Assembly (NCBI GenBank): GCA_963709485.1
Contig: CAVPWE010000003.1
Coordinates: 124,001 to 188,000, forward strand
Direction of reading: 5' to 3'
DNA from: JAXDBM01 sp963709485
GTDB taxonomy: Bacteria; Desulfobacterota; Syntrophia; Syntrophales; Fen-1087
Length of the DNA: 64,000 nt
Part shown: in pieces, positions 35,491 to 43,821 of the stretch
How the letters are laid out: each line of letters starts with the position of its first letter
How positions within the stretch are numbered: position 1 is the stretch's first letter
The notes under the pieces: model-generated
What the model was told of the DNA's origin: nothing
The model's input: only the letters and a program-made list of their open reading frames with translations
The model's database searches: none
Made by a program: the position numbers and the translations under genes

Positions 35491-36736
35491 CAGACAGCGA
35501 TCCGACCCGCTGAAAATATGCCTTCTGACCTACCGGGGCAATCCGACCTGTGGTGGTCAGGGCGTCTATGTCAAATACCTCAGCCGGGGGCTGAGGGATC
35601 TGGGCCATGAGGTGGATGTCATCTCCGGGCCGCCTTACCCGGAGCTGGCCGGCGGTATCGGGCTGCGCAAGCTGCCGAACCTCGATCTGTACAACCCGGA
35701 TCATCTGTTCAGGCCGGCAAGGTACAGGGACCTTCTTTCCCCGGTCAATCAGGTGGAATTCATCGGCATGTGCCTCGGGGGATTTCCGGAGCCCCGGACG
35801 TTCGGAATGCGGGTGCGCCGGTATCTGCGTTCCCTGCGGCCCGAATACGACATCGTGCACGACAACCAGTGCCTGGCCTACGGTCTGCTGGACCTGCCGC
35901 GCATGGGCTATCCGACGGTGGCCACCATTCACCACCCCATCACGGTGGACCGGGATGCGGAAATCGAGGCGGCGCCGACATTCCTGAGGAAGATCAAGAT
36001 CCGGCGCTGGTATTCGTTCCTCGCGATGCAGAAAAGGGTCTCCCGGCGCCTGTCGCGGGTGATTACGGTCTCGGAGTGTTCGAAAAAGGACATCAGCCGG
36101 GATTTCGGCATTTCACCGGACAGCTTCCGTGTCGTTCCCAACGGCATCAACACGGATTTCTTCTACCCGCTGCCCGATGTCCGGCGGTCCGACGACCAGC
36201 TCCTTGTGACGAGCAGCGCCGACACGCCCCTCAAGGGGCTGCGGTACCTTCTCGAGGCGGTCGCATCCATTCGCAGGGAAAGATCCGTCCGGCTGACGGT
36301 GATCGGCGCCCCGAAAAAGGACGGCGCCGTTGAACGCCTCGCCAGGCAGCTGAATCTGAACGGCGCCGTCCGGTTCACCGGGCGCATTGAATATGAGGAA
36401 TTCGCCCGCTATTACGCGGAGGCCGCCATCGCGGTGATCCCCTCGCTCTATGAGGGGTTCGGGATGCCTGCGGGGGAGGCGATGGCCTGCGGCGTGCCGG
36501 TGGTCAGCACATCCGGCGGCGCCCTGCCCGAGGTGGTCGGCGATGCCGGGATCATCGTTCCGCCGGGAGACAAGGAGGCCCTGGAGAAGGCCATTGTGGA
36601 CCTTCTGGATCATCCGGAAAAGCGGCGGCGGCTGGGGCAGGCCGGGCTGGACCGCGTGAAAGGCTCATTCACATGGCGGCACGCCGCCCGGAAGACAGTG
36701 GACGCCTACCGGGAAGCCATCGATGCTCACCGTTGA
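35459..36736 (+). CDS. Family 4 glycosyltransferase
   Basis: 425 residues starting at GTG 35459 inside the end of the PHP gene. GT-B fold: the N-terminal acceptor domain has NPTCGGQGVYVKYLSRGL, and the C-terminal domain has the nucleotide-sugar-binding EAAIAVIPSLYEGFGMPAGE with the E-x7-E motif (E of YEGFG and E of PAGE). Retaining transfer of a sugar from an NDP-sugar is expected. It overlaps the next methyltransferase gene by 14 bases, so translation is coupled along the run. Confidence 0.9.
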   Translation: MKRKSSPARINRQRSDPLKICLLTYRGNPTCGGQGVYVKYLSRGLRDLGHEVDVISGPPYPELAGGIGLRKLPNLDLYNPDHLFRPARYRDLLSPVNQVEFIGMCLGGFPEPRTFGMRVRRYLRSLRPEYDIVHDNQCLAYGLLDLPRMGYPTVATIHHPITVDRDAEIEAAPTFLRKIKIRRWYSFLAMQKRVSRRLSRVITVSECSKKDISRDFGISPDSFRVVPNGINTDFFYPLPDVRRSDDQLLVTSSADTPLKGLRYLLEAVASIRRERSVRLTVIGAPKKDGAVERLARQLNLNGAVRFTGRIEYEEFARYYAEAAIAVIPSLYEGFGMPAGEAMACGVPVVSTSGGALPEVVGDAGIIVPPGDKEALEKAIVDLLDHPEKRRRLGQAGLDRVKGSFTWRHAARKTVDAYREAIDAHR

Positions 36737-37445
36737 TCTGAACCGGCTCAACCTGAAACCGGGGGACCGCCTGCTGGACGCCGGATGCGGAACGGGCCGC
36801 CATGTATGCGAGGCCTTTCGCATTCAGGGCGTTGATGTGACCGGTGTCGATCTCCGGTGGGAAGACCTCTGCCGGGCGGCAACGACGCTCTATCTGATGC
36901 GCGGGCAAATCGGCAACGGGCACGGCCGCTGCCTGATCTCCCGGGCGGATGTGACCCGGCTGCCCTTTCGGAACGACACTTTCGACGCGGTGATCTGTTC
37001 GGAGGTCCTCGAGCACATCCCGGACAACCGGGCCGCCATCGCCGAATTGGTCCGGATCCTGAAACCGGGCCGGGATCTTGCCGTGAGCGTGCCGCGATTC
37101 CTGCCGGAGCGGATCTGCTGGGCGCTGTCCGAAGCCTACCACAGGGAACCCGGCGGGCATATCCGGATCTATCGAAAGAGGGAGTTGCAGGGCCTGCTCG
37201 AAGCCGCCGGCACGCACTGTGTCGATGTCCGCTACAAGCATGGCCTGCATTCGCCCTACTGGTGGCTGAAATGCCTGGTCGGCCACAAGAACGAAAGCGC
37301 GCTTCCGGTCAATCTGTACAGGAAATTTCTGGAGTGGGACATCATGCGGCGCCCGAAATGGGTCAGAATGGTGGAGGGGATACTGAATCCCTTCATCGCA
37401 AAAAGCATCATCTTCTATCTCAAAAAGGAAAACAATAACCAATGA
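36723..37445 (+). CDS. Class I SAM-dependent methyltransferase
   Basis: 240 residues. SAM motif LLDAGCGTGRHVCEA, acidic VTGVDLRWEDL, and DAVICSEVLEHIPDN for motif IV (Methyltransf_11). A long C-terminal half contains HSPYWWLKCLVG and basic/aromatic residues that may contact a membrane. It begins in the end of the GT4 gene and its stop overlaps the next gene (ATGA-like, 4 bases). It most likely methylates the product of the adjacent glycosyltransferase (inference). Confidence 0.88.
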   Translation: MLTVDLNRLNLKPGDRLLDAGCGTGRHVCEAFRIQGVDVTGVDLRWEDLCRAATTLYLMRGQIGNGHGRCLISRADVTRLPFRNDTFDAVICSEVLEHIPDNRAAIAELVRILKPGRDLAVSVPRFLPERICWALSEAYHREPGGHIRIYRKRELQGLLEAAGTHCVDVRYKHGLHSPYWWLKCLVGHKNESALPVNLYRKFLEWDIMRRPKWVRMVEGILNPFIAKSIIFYLKKENNNQ

Positions 37446-38569
37446 AACGGGATTTATCGAGGGCCGCGGCGGAAGCGCGCCTGGATCTGGAACAAATGGC
37501 CGATTTCATTGCCTCGGTGCAGAAGGCCGACGGCGAGATCCCCTGGTCGGTCAACGGAAAAACGGATCCCTGGGATCATGTGGAATCCGCGATGGGATTG
37601 TCCGTGGCCGGGTATTGGACCGAGGCCGAGCGGGCCTACGAATGGATGCGGAAGAAGCAGCAGGAGGACGGCAGCTGGCCCGCTGCATACCGCGGCGGGG
37701 TTCCGGTGGACACCACCCGGGACACCAACATGTCCTCCTACATCGCCGTGGGCGTTTTCCATCATTACCTGATCACCGGTCGGCAGGGCTTCCTCAAGCG
37801 GATGTGGCCGACCGTCCGGAACGGCGTGGATTATGCCGTCGCCATGCAGGCGCCGACGGGGGAGATCCACTGGGCAAAGAACGGCGACGGCGTTGTGGAT
37901 CCCATGGCGCTCCTGACCGGCTCAAGCTCCGTGTACATGAGCATCAAGTGCGCCCTGGCCATTGCCGCGCGTCTGGGTCGCTGCCGTCCCGACTGGGAAG
38001 CGGCACGGGAAAAACTGGGTCATGCCATCCGCTGCCGCCCCAACCTGTTCAACATGATCAAATCGCGATTTTCCATGGACTGGTACTATCCGGTGCTCTG
38101 CGGCGCCGTTGCCGGCGATGATGCCCGCAGGCGGATCAAGAAATACTGGGAAAAGTTCGTCGTTCCCGACTGGGGGGTCCGTTGCGTGTCGGATCGGCCG
38201 TGGGTCACCATGGCGGAGACTTCGGAGCTCGTTCTGGCCCTCAACGCCATCGGCGAGGTCGAAAAGGCCAGGATCGTGTTCAGCTGGCTCCTGGACAAGA
38301 AGTATGACGACGGCTCCTACTGGATGGGCGTGACCTTTCCCGATGCCGTCATCTGGCCGGAGGAAAAAACATCCTGGACGACGGCGGCGATTCTGCTTGC
38401 CTGCGATGCGCTCTATCGTCTCACGCCCGCCGGCGTGCTTTTCAGTCACGAATACTGGGACGCCTGCGGGGTCCCGGCATCCCTGCCCGCCCGGCGGATC
38501 GTCGCGGGCGGAAAAGCAGAGGCATCTCTGCGGCCGGCGCCGCCGGCGCCGCCGAAGCAGCATTCATGA
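37442..38569 (+). CDS. Alpha/alpha-toroid protein (prenyltransferase/squalene-cyclase-like repeats)
   Basis: 375 residues. Repeated helical-pair motifs with QQEDGSWP, ADGEIPW and YDDGSYW match the QW-like repeats of prenyltransferase/terpene-cyclase alpha/alpha barrels or six-hairpin glycosidases. No DxDD motif of a class II terpene cyclase is evident, so cyclase activity is unlikely as seen. The tail is Ala/Pro-rich. The protein lies in a coupled run between a methyltransferase and an acyltransferase. A hydrolase or transferase acting on a glycan is possible, but the substrate is unknown. Confidence 0.72.
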   Translation: MKRDLSRAAAEARLDLEQMADFIASVQKADGEIPWSVNGKTDPWDHVESAMGLSVAGYWTEAERAYEWMRKKQQEDGSWPAAYRGGVPVDTTRDTNMSSYIAVGVFHHYLITGRQGFLKRMWPTVRNGVDYAVAMQAPTGEIHWAKNGDGVVDPMALLTGSSSVYMSIKCALAIAARLGRCRPDWEAAREKLGHAIRCRPNLFNMIKSRFSMDWYYPVLCGAVAGDDARRRIKKYWEKFVVPDWGVRCVSDRPWVTMAETSELVLALNAIGEVEKARIVFSWLLDKKYDDGSYWMGVTFPDAVIWPEEKTSWTTAAILLACDALYRLTPAGVLFSHEYWDACGVPASLPARRIVAGGKAEASLRPAPPAPPKQHS

Positions 38570-39288
38570 GAAAAGACCACCGTCCCTACATCCTCAAGCG
38601 TCTCGATCAGGGATTTCAGCAAAAATACGCCGGCTACTTTCTCCGTCCCCAGCTGGAGCGCCTTGGCCGGGGGTGCACCTTCATGAAGCCCTGGTACGTG
38701 GAGGTTTTCGGAGGGCCCATCCGGATCGGCGATTATACGCACGTCATTGCGACGCCGGACAAGCGCGTCCGGCTGACCGTGTGGTCCAACCTGGAAGGCG
38801 AAGGCCGCATCGAAATCGGAAACTACTGCCTGGTCTGCCCGGGCGTCCGGATCAGCGCCGGTCGTGAAATCATCATCGAGGAGTCCGTGATGATGGCGCA
38901 GGGCGCCTTCATCACGGACTCGGACTGGCACGGCGTCTACAACCGCAGCCTTTCCGTGGGGAAATCCGGGCCGGTCCGCGTCGAGCGGAACGCCTGGATC
39001 GGGGACAGCGCCATCGTCACAAAGGGCGTGACCATCGGCCGGAACAGCATCGTCGGGGCCGGGGCCGTCGTCGTCCGGGATGTTCCGTCCAATGTCGTCG
39101 TTGCCGGCAATCCCGCCGTCATTGTCAAGGAACTGGAGCCGGACCGTCCGGTCGTCACCCGCGGCGACTGGATGGCCGACCCGAAGGAACTGGCCGCCCG
39201 GTTTGCAGCCATCGACCGCGAGCGCATGAAAGACAATACATGGCTGGGCTGGTTGCGTTCCCTGATCCGCCCCATCGAAGGAGATTGA
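38566..39288 (+). CDS. Hexapeptide-repeat (left-handed beta helix) acyltransferase
   Basis: 240 residues, start overlapping the preceding stop by 4 bases. Hexapeptide repeats run from about residue 45 to 185, with the catalytic-type loop containing His in ITDSDWHGVYNR and the conserved ERNAWIGDSAIVTKGVTIGR-type coil. It resembles sugar O-acetyltransferases such as WbbJ and maltose acetyltransferases. An acetyl or acyl transfer to a sugar hydroxyl is expected. It is followed 7 bases later by the B12-radical SAM gene. Confidence 0.87.
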   Translation: MRKDHRPYILKRLDQGFQQKYAGYFLRPQLERLGRGCTFMKPWYVEVFGGPIRIGDYTHVIATPDKRVRLTVWSNLEGEGRIEIGNYCLVCPGVRISAGREIIIEESVMMAQGAFITDSDWHGVYNRSLSVGKSGPVRVERNAWIGDSAIVTKGVTIGRNSIVGAGAVVVRDVPSNVVVAGNPAVIVKELEPDRPVVTRGDWMADPKELAARFAAIDRERMKDNTWLGWLRSLIRPIEGD

Positions 39289-39295
39289 AGGAATC

Positions 39296-41023
39296 ATGAG
39301 AGTTGCGATTATTGCCCCTCCCTATCCGCTTGAAGAGGCGCCCGCCCCGCCGCTGGGAATCACCTACGTGGCGGCGGCCTTTGAGGCGGCGGGGGCGGAA
39401 GTGCGCATCATCGATTACATCGTGAGCGGCTACCGCCCGGAAAAACTCAAGGCGGAGCTCGACGCGTTTCAGCCCGATGCGGTAGGGGCCACGTCCGTGA
39501 CGCTGAATTTTTACGGGGCGGCGGACATCGTGAGAACGGCCAAACGGCACAATCCGGACATCGTCACCATGATGGGCGGTCCGCACGTGTCCTTCGACGC
39601 GGAGAACACGCTGACGGCCTACCCGGAGATCGACCTGATCGTGAAAGGGGAGGGGGAGCAGACGATCGCCGAACTGACGCCTCTCCTGAAGGACCGGGAA
39701 TCCTGGTCCGGCGTCCGGGGCATCGCCTTCCGCCGGAACGGCAGACCGGTCGTGACGGAAGCGCGCGATTTCATCGAGGACCTGGATACGCTGCCGCTGC
39801 CCGCCCGGCACCTGCTGCCGCTGTCGCGTTATCAGGCGCTGGGCTATCCCGTCAGCATCATCACCAGCCGCGGCTGCCCCTATTCCTGCATCTTCTGCCA
39901 GGGCCGGCGCATGGTCGGCAAAAGGATCCGCAAGCGGAGCGCGGCGCGGATCGTCGACGAGATCGCGCACATTCTCTCCTACGGGATCAACCGGATCAAT
40001 GTCGCCGATGATCTTTTCGCCTCCGACGGGAACAGAGTGAAGGAGGTGTGCGGCGAGATCAACCGGAGAGGCCTCTCCTTCACGTGGAGCGCTTTCGCCC
40101 GGGTCAACACCGTCGACCGCGAAACGCTGCGGATCATGAGGGAGACCGGCTGCGACAGCGTCAGCTTCGGCGTCGAATCGGGCAATCCGGAGATGCTGAA
40201 GCGGATCCGAAAAAATATCACCCTGGACCAGGTCCGGGAGGCCGTGAGGCTCTGCGGCGAAGTGGGGATGATCGCCCATACGTCCTTCATGGTCGGCCTG
40301 CCGGGCGAAACCGGGCAGACCCTGGAAGAAACGAAACGATTCGCAAGCAGCCTGGGCTCCCTGTACGGCTACCATTTCCTTGCGCCTTTTCCCGGGACGA
40401 CCGTCCGCGAAAAGGTGGCGCAGTACGACCTGGAAATTCTCACGAACGACTGGTCGCGCTACGACGCCAACAGCGCCATCGTGAGGACCTCCGCCCTTTC
40501 ACCGGAACAGATCAACGCCTTTGTCGCCGAATACGACCGGGCAATCAGCGAAGGATGGGAGCGGCAGATCCGGGGAAGCCGGGAGAAAACCAATACGCCC
40601 TACGAAGACCTGCAGGTCGAGGGGTATTTCAAGACTCAGTTCGTATACCGGTTGCTGTCCGAGGATCTGGTTGAGAAGCTTGGGTGTATTCCACTTCCCG
40701 GCGCCGCGACGACGGTGAGCCGGAGCGGACGGGAGGCGGATGAGAAAGAAGCTCTTGAAGCGCTTTGCCAAAGGCTGGAAGAGGCAACCGGCGCGGACCC
40801 GCCGCTGATCCGCAAGACCCTTCGCGGCTTCATCGAAAAGGGGTACATCCGATCACGGCAAAGCGGCCGGATACTGACCTGGTATTGGACGCACAACAAC
40901 AGGGTGGATCATGAACGGGATGTTTCCGCCTTGTTCAGGGGAGCGGGACTCCGATGTGGCGGTGTTGGATCTATGCGGGAATGTTTAGAAGCTGGGGCGA
41001 AAGACACGGGAAGGCCGGTGTGA
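39296..41023 (+). CDS. B12-binding-domain radical SAM enzyme
   Basis: 575 residues. The N-terminal region (about 1-140) is a cobalamin-binding Rossmann domain with APPYPLEEAPAPPLG. The radical SAM core starts at residue about 185, with the CxxxCxxC cluster ligands Cys194, Cys198 and Cys201 (SRGCPYSCIFC). It ends after residue 400 and is followed by a helical C-terminal extension. These enzymes methylate or rearrange unreactive carbons, as in hopanoid, antibiotic or chlorophyll pathways. In this operon the likely target is a sugar or lipid product of the neighbouring genes. The stop overlaps the GNAT start (GTGA). Confidence 0.92.
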   Translation: MRVAIIAPPYPLEEAPAPPLGITYVAAAFEAAGAEVRIIDYIVSGYRPEKLKAELDAFQPDAVGATSVTLNFYGAADIVRTAKRHNPDIVTMMGGPHVSFDAENTLTAYPEIDLIVKGEGEQTIAELTPLLKDRESWSGVRGIAFRRNGRPVVTEARDFIEDLDTLPLPARHLLPLSRYQALGYPVSIITSRGCPYSCIFCQGRRMVGKRIRKRSAARIVDEIAHILSYGINRINVADDLFASDGNRVKEVCGEINRRGLSFTWSAFARVNTVDRETLRIMRETGCDSVSFGVESGNPEMLKRIRKNITLDQVREAVRLCGEVGMIAHTSFMVGLPGETGQTLEETKRFASSLGSLYGYHFLAPFPGTTVREKVAQYDLEILTNDWSRYDANSAIVRTSALSPEQINAFVAEYDRAISEGWERQIRGSREKTNTPYEDLQVEGYFKTQFVYRLLSEDLVEKLGCIPLPGAATTVSRSGREADEKEALEALCQRLEEATGADPPLIRKTLRGFIEKGYIRSRQSGRILTWYWTHNNRVDHERDVSALFRGAGLRCGGVGSMRECLEAGAKDTGRPV

Positions 41024-41553
41024 CAGAAGCTGGTTTGCAGAAAGTCGGGAGGAAGCAACCGGGAGACATCCGGAAGCTGGAGCGGCAGGACCGGGCCCGG
41101 ATCGAAGAGATCGTCGTATCCGCGGGAAAATTCAACGATGTGGAGATCCGGACGGCGATGGAGCTGGTCGACCAAGCCCTGGAAAAGGGAGAGGAAAGCG
41201 GCTATTGCTTCGCCCTGATCGCGGACGGGAAAGGACGCAGGCATCTCCGCGGATATGCCTGCTATGGCCCGACGCCCCTGACGCAAGGGGTCTATGATCT
41301 GTACTGGATCGTCATCGCTCCGGAGGTGCAGCGGCAGGGTTTCGGAGGCGCCCTGCTGGCGCAGGTCGAGCGGGAGGTCGCCGGGCGCAGGGGGCGCATG
41401 CTTCTCATCGAGACATCGTCGCAGGAAAGCTACGGTCCCACCGTCGATTTTTACCGGCGGAACGGCTACCGGCAGGAGGCGCGCATCCGGGATTTTTACC
41501 GGATCGGCGACGACAAGCTGATTTTCTCGAAAGAACTGACCCCGATGCGGTGA
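41020..41553 (+). CDS. GNAT family N-acetyltransferase
   Basis: 177 residues from GTG 41020, overlapping the radical SAM stop. The acetyl-CoA loop is EVQRQGFGGALL and the C-terminal segment is FYRRNGYRQEARIRDFY followed by DDKLIFSKEL. GNATs of this subtype are, in my recollection, often found beside D-Ala-D-Ala-ligase-like ATP-grasp genes; such a gene occurs here 2.3 kb downstream. The substrate is unknown. Confidence 0.85.
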   Translation: MTEAGLQKVGRKQPGDIRKLERQDRARIEEIVVSAGKFNDVEIRTAMELVDQALEKGEESGYCFALIADGKGRRHLRGYACYGPTPLTQGVYDLYWIVIAPEVQRQGFGGALLAQVEREVAGRRGRMLLIETSSQESYGPTVDFYRRNGYRQEARIRDFYRIGDDKLIFSKELTPMR

Positions 41554-41674
41554 GGCAGCCCCGCGGGGCCCCTCAACCCTCAACCGCAATTGTGCGCGCC
41601 CGCCGGATCATGGCCGGGAGACCTGCCGGAAAAATGGCGGTCATCGGCCTTGCGGGGTCCGGTTTGAATAAAAA

Positions 41675-42124
41675 CTATTTCGTGCAGGGACCGAGGTGCT
41701 TCCCCTTCATGGTGGTTTTGACGGTCATGTCCTTGCCGTCCTGCTTCATTGTCGTTTCCGTCGTCCCATCGTAAGTGGCGCCCGCGTAGGTGATCCTGCC
41801 CTTGCTGGTGGCATCCTTGCAGACCACGGTCCACGTGACGGTGTTGCCTTCCGTTTTCACATCCTTCATGGTGCAGTCGGTTTCAGCCTTCGCTTTCGGC
41901 ACGTAATCCGTCTTGTTGAGGCAGGTGGTGAAGGTCTGGGGCTTGATCATGCCCGCGGGGACTCCCGCCATTTCGACCGTCGTGGTGATTTCCCAGAGAC
42001 CGTCCTGCATGTTGATGGCCGGGGCCGAGGTGCCGGCGGCCTTGGGCTTCTGTTCACAACCCGTCATGATCAACAGACATGCCAGCAGTGCCGCTGCCAT
42101 GATGAATCCCGCGTGTCGTTTCAT
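41675..42124 (-). CDS. DUF3617 family lipoprotein
   Basis: 149 residues from the ATG at 42124, preceded by AGGAGT; an upstream ATG at 42163 lacks a ribosome site. A lipoprotein signal peptide ends in the lipobox LIMTGC. The mature part is a DUF3617 domain: QDGLWEITTTVEMAG, conserved cysteines in TTCLNK, TDCTMKD and WTVVCKD, and a closing LGPC. The cysteines probably form disulfides in the periplasm. Function is unknown. It interrupts the plus-strand run in the opposite direction. Confidence 0.85.
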   Translation of the reverse strand: MKRHAGFIMAAALLACLLIMTGCEQKPKAAGTSAPAINMQDGLWEITTTVEMAGVPAGMIKPQTFTTCLNKTDYVPKAKAETDCTMKDVKTEGNTVTWTVVCKDATSKGRITYAGATYDGTTETTMKQDGKDMTVKTTMKGKHLGPCTK

Positions 42125-42361
42125 TTCGGACTCCTTTCTTTGCCGGTTTCGACCGGCTGTCAAATGCTCATTTTTATTTTGCTACGGGACTACTGTTTCA
42201 TACAAGCACATTCATCCCCGAAACGCAATCCCGATGTGCTTCGGTAAAAAGGGTTGACGGAATCCGCCGTGCCGAAAATCCGGTCCCGCACACGGGTGAA
42301 GGCTTGATTTTTTGGTGAAAGCAGGGCATGAAGTGAACATCAAACCGAAAGGCGGGGAAAG

Positions 42362-43729
42362 ATGGCAAAAGAACGGCTTGTGATCATCGGCGGAGACGCG
42401 GCGGGGATGAGTGCGGCCGCGCAGGCAAAACGGCTGAAGCCCCGGCTGGATATCGTGGTCTTCGAGCAGGGGCCCCACACCTCCTACTCCGCCTGAAGCA
42501 TTCCCTACTACGTCGGCAGGGTTGTCGACGATGTCTCCAAACTGGTGGCGGTCACACCGGAGGAATTTCGCGATGAGTACGGGATTGACGCCCGCATCCT
42601 CCACAAGGCGACCGAAATCGACCTGAAAAACCGTCGTGTCCGCGTCCGCGCGGCCGGGAAAAAAAGGGAGCGGTGGGAGGCCTTCGACCACCTGCTGATC
42701 GCCACGGGGGCGGTTCCCTTCTGCCCCGGCGTCCCGGGATCGGATGCCCGGGGGATCTACGGCCTCCATTCTCTTCAGAGCGGCATTCGCGTGCGTCAGG
42801 CCATCGACCGGGAGAGGCCGAAAACGGCGGTCGTGATCGGGGGCGGCTACATCGGACTCGAAATGGCGGAAGCGCTGATCATGAGAGGCCTCGATGTCTC
42901 GCTGGTGGAGCAGGCCAGCCAGGTCATGAACACCCTTGACCCTGACATGGGGGCGCTTGTGTCCGACGCCCTCATCCGGGTCGGCGTGAAGCTCTTCCGG
43001 GGGGAAGCCTTTCGGGCCGTGGATGTCACCGCGGGCCGTGCCCGGGCCGTCGTGACGGACCGCCGGACCCTCCCCGCCGACATCGTCATCCTGGGGATGG
43101 GGGTCCGCCCCAACTCGGAACTGGCCGAGCGAGCGGGGATCGCCCTCGGTGTGCGGAAGGCCGTCCGCGTCAACGACCGGATGCAGACGAACATACCGGG
43201 CGTCTGGGCGGCCGGCGACTGCGCCGAAGCCTTCCACCTCGTGAGCCGCCGGCCCGTCCATATCGCCCTCGGCACCGTTGCCAGCAAGCAGGGCCGGGTG
43301 GCCGGGATCAACCTGGGCGGAGGCTACGCCGCCTTCCCGGGCGTCGTGGGGACCGCCGTAAGCAAGATCTGCGATGTGGAGGTGGCCCGAACGGGGCTCC
43401 AGGAGCGGGAGATCGGGGACCTCGGGCTGGAACATGTTGCGGGGCGGATCGAAAGCGTGACGCGGGCTTCCTACTATCCCAATTCGGGGAAGATTACGGT
43501 GAAGGCGCTTGCCGAAAAGGGGAGCGGAAGGCTTTTGGGCGCCCAGATCGTGGGTGTGGAAGGAGCCGCCAAGCGAATCGATGTCTTCGCCACGGCGCTG
43601 CACGCCGGGTTTGACGTCGGCGGGATGATCCATCTCGACCTCAGCTACGCGCCGCCCTATTCGAGCGTGTGGGACCCGGTTCACCTTGCCGTACGCCGGG
43701 CGGAGGCGGCCCTACGCGGCCGCGCATAG
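42362..43729 (+). CDS. CoA-disulfide reductase/NADH oxidase family selenoprotein (in-frame TGA = Sec45)
   Basis: One reading frame of 456 codons from the ATG at 42362 to the TAG at 43729, interrupted only by TGA at 42494-42496. The first part reads MAKERLVIIGGDAAGMSAAA (FAD loop) and continues to SYSA; after the TGA it resumes as SIPYYVGR. Class III NADH oxidases and CoA-disulfide reductases have SYSACGIPYY there, and that Cys is the redox-active residue, so TGA falls exactly on it. The remainder is complete: NAD loop VIGGGYIGLEMAE, FAD motif AAGDCAE, dimerisation domain and the C-terminal LDLSYAPPYSSVWDPV. A SECIS-like hairpin follows the TGA. I infer Sec45 as the active-site residue, reducing CoA-disulfide, polysulfide or oxygen with NAD(P)H. 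A plain nonsense mutation is the alternative. Confidence 0.85.
42494..42530 (+). promoter_or_regulatory. Sec codon and bacterial SECIS-like hairpin
   Basis: After the TGA at 42494-42496, bases 42511-42517 (CGTCGGC) pair with 42524-42530 (GTCGACG): seven pairs including one G-T wobble, closed by C-G. The 6-base loop AGGGTT begins 21 bases after the TGA. Bacterial SECIS elements typically have an apical loop roughly 16-37 bases from the UGA with a G among its first two bases; the E. coli fdhF loop is AGGTCT. The element here fits both points. Confidence 0.75.
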
Positions 43730-43821
43730 GGGACGGAAGGATGCCTGAAAATGGCTTTGACGACGGCTGAACGTTTTTTGCCGGCTGTACGGGTCACGTG
43801 CAGGAACCCGGCAGGTTGAGG

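Noticed and set aside
42494..42496. Reading the TGA in the CoA-disulfide reductase gene as a simple nonsense mutation
   Set aside because: The TGA falls exactly on the redox cysteine, is followed by a SECIS-like hairpin, and the rest of the gene shows no decay. Selenocysteine is the better explanation but remains unproven.
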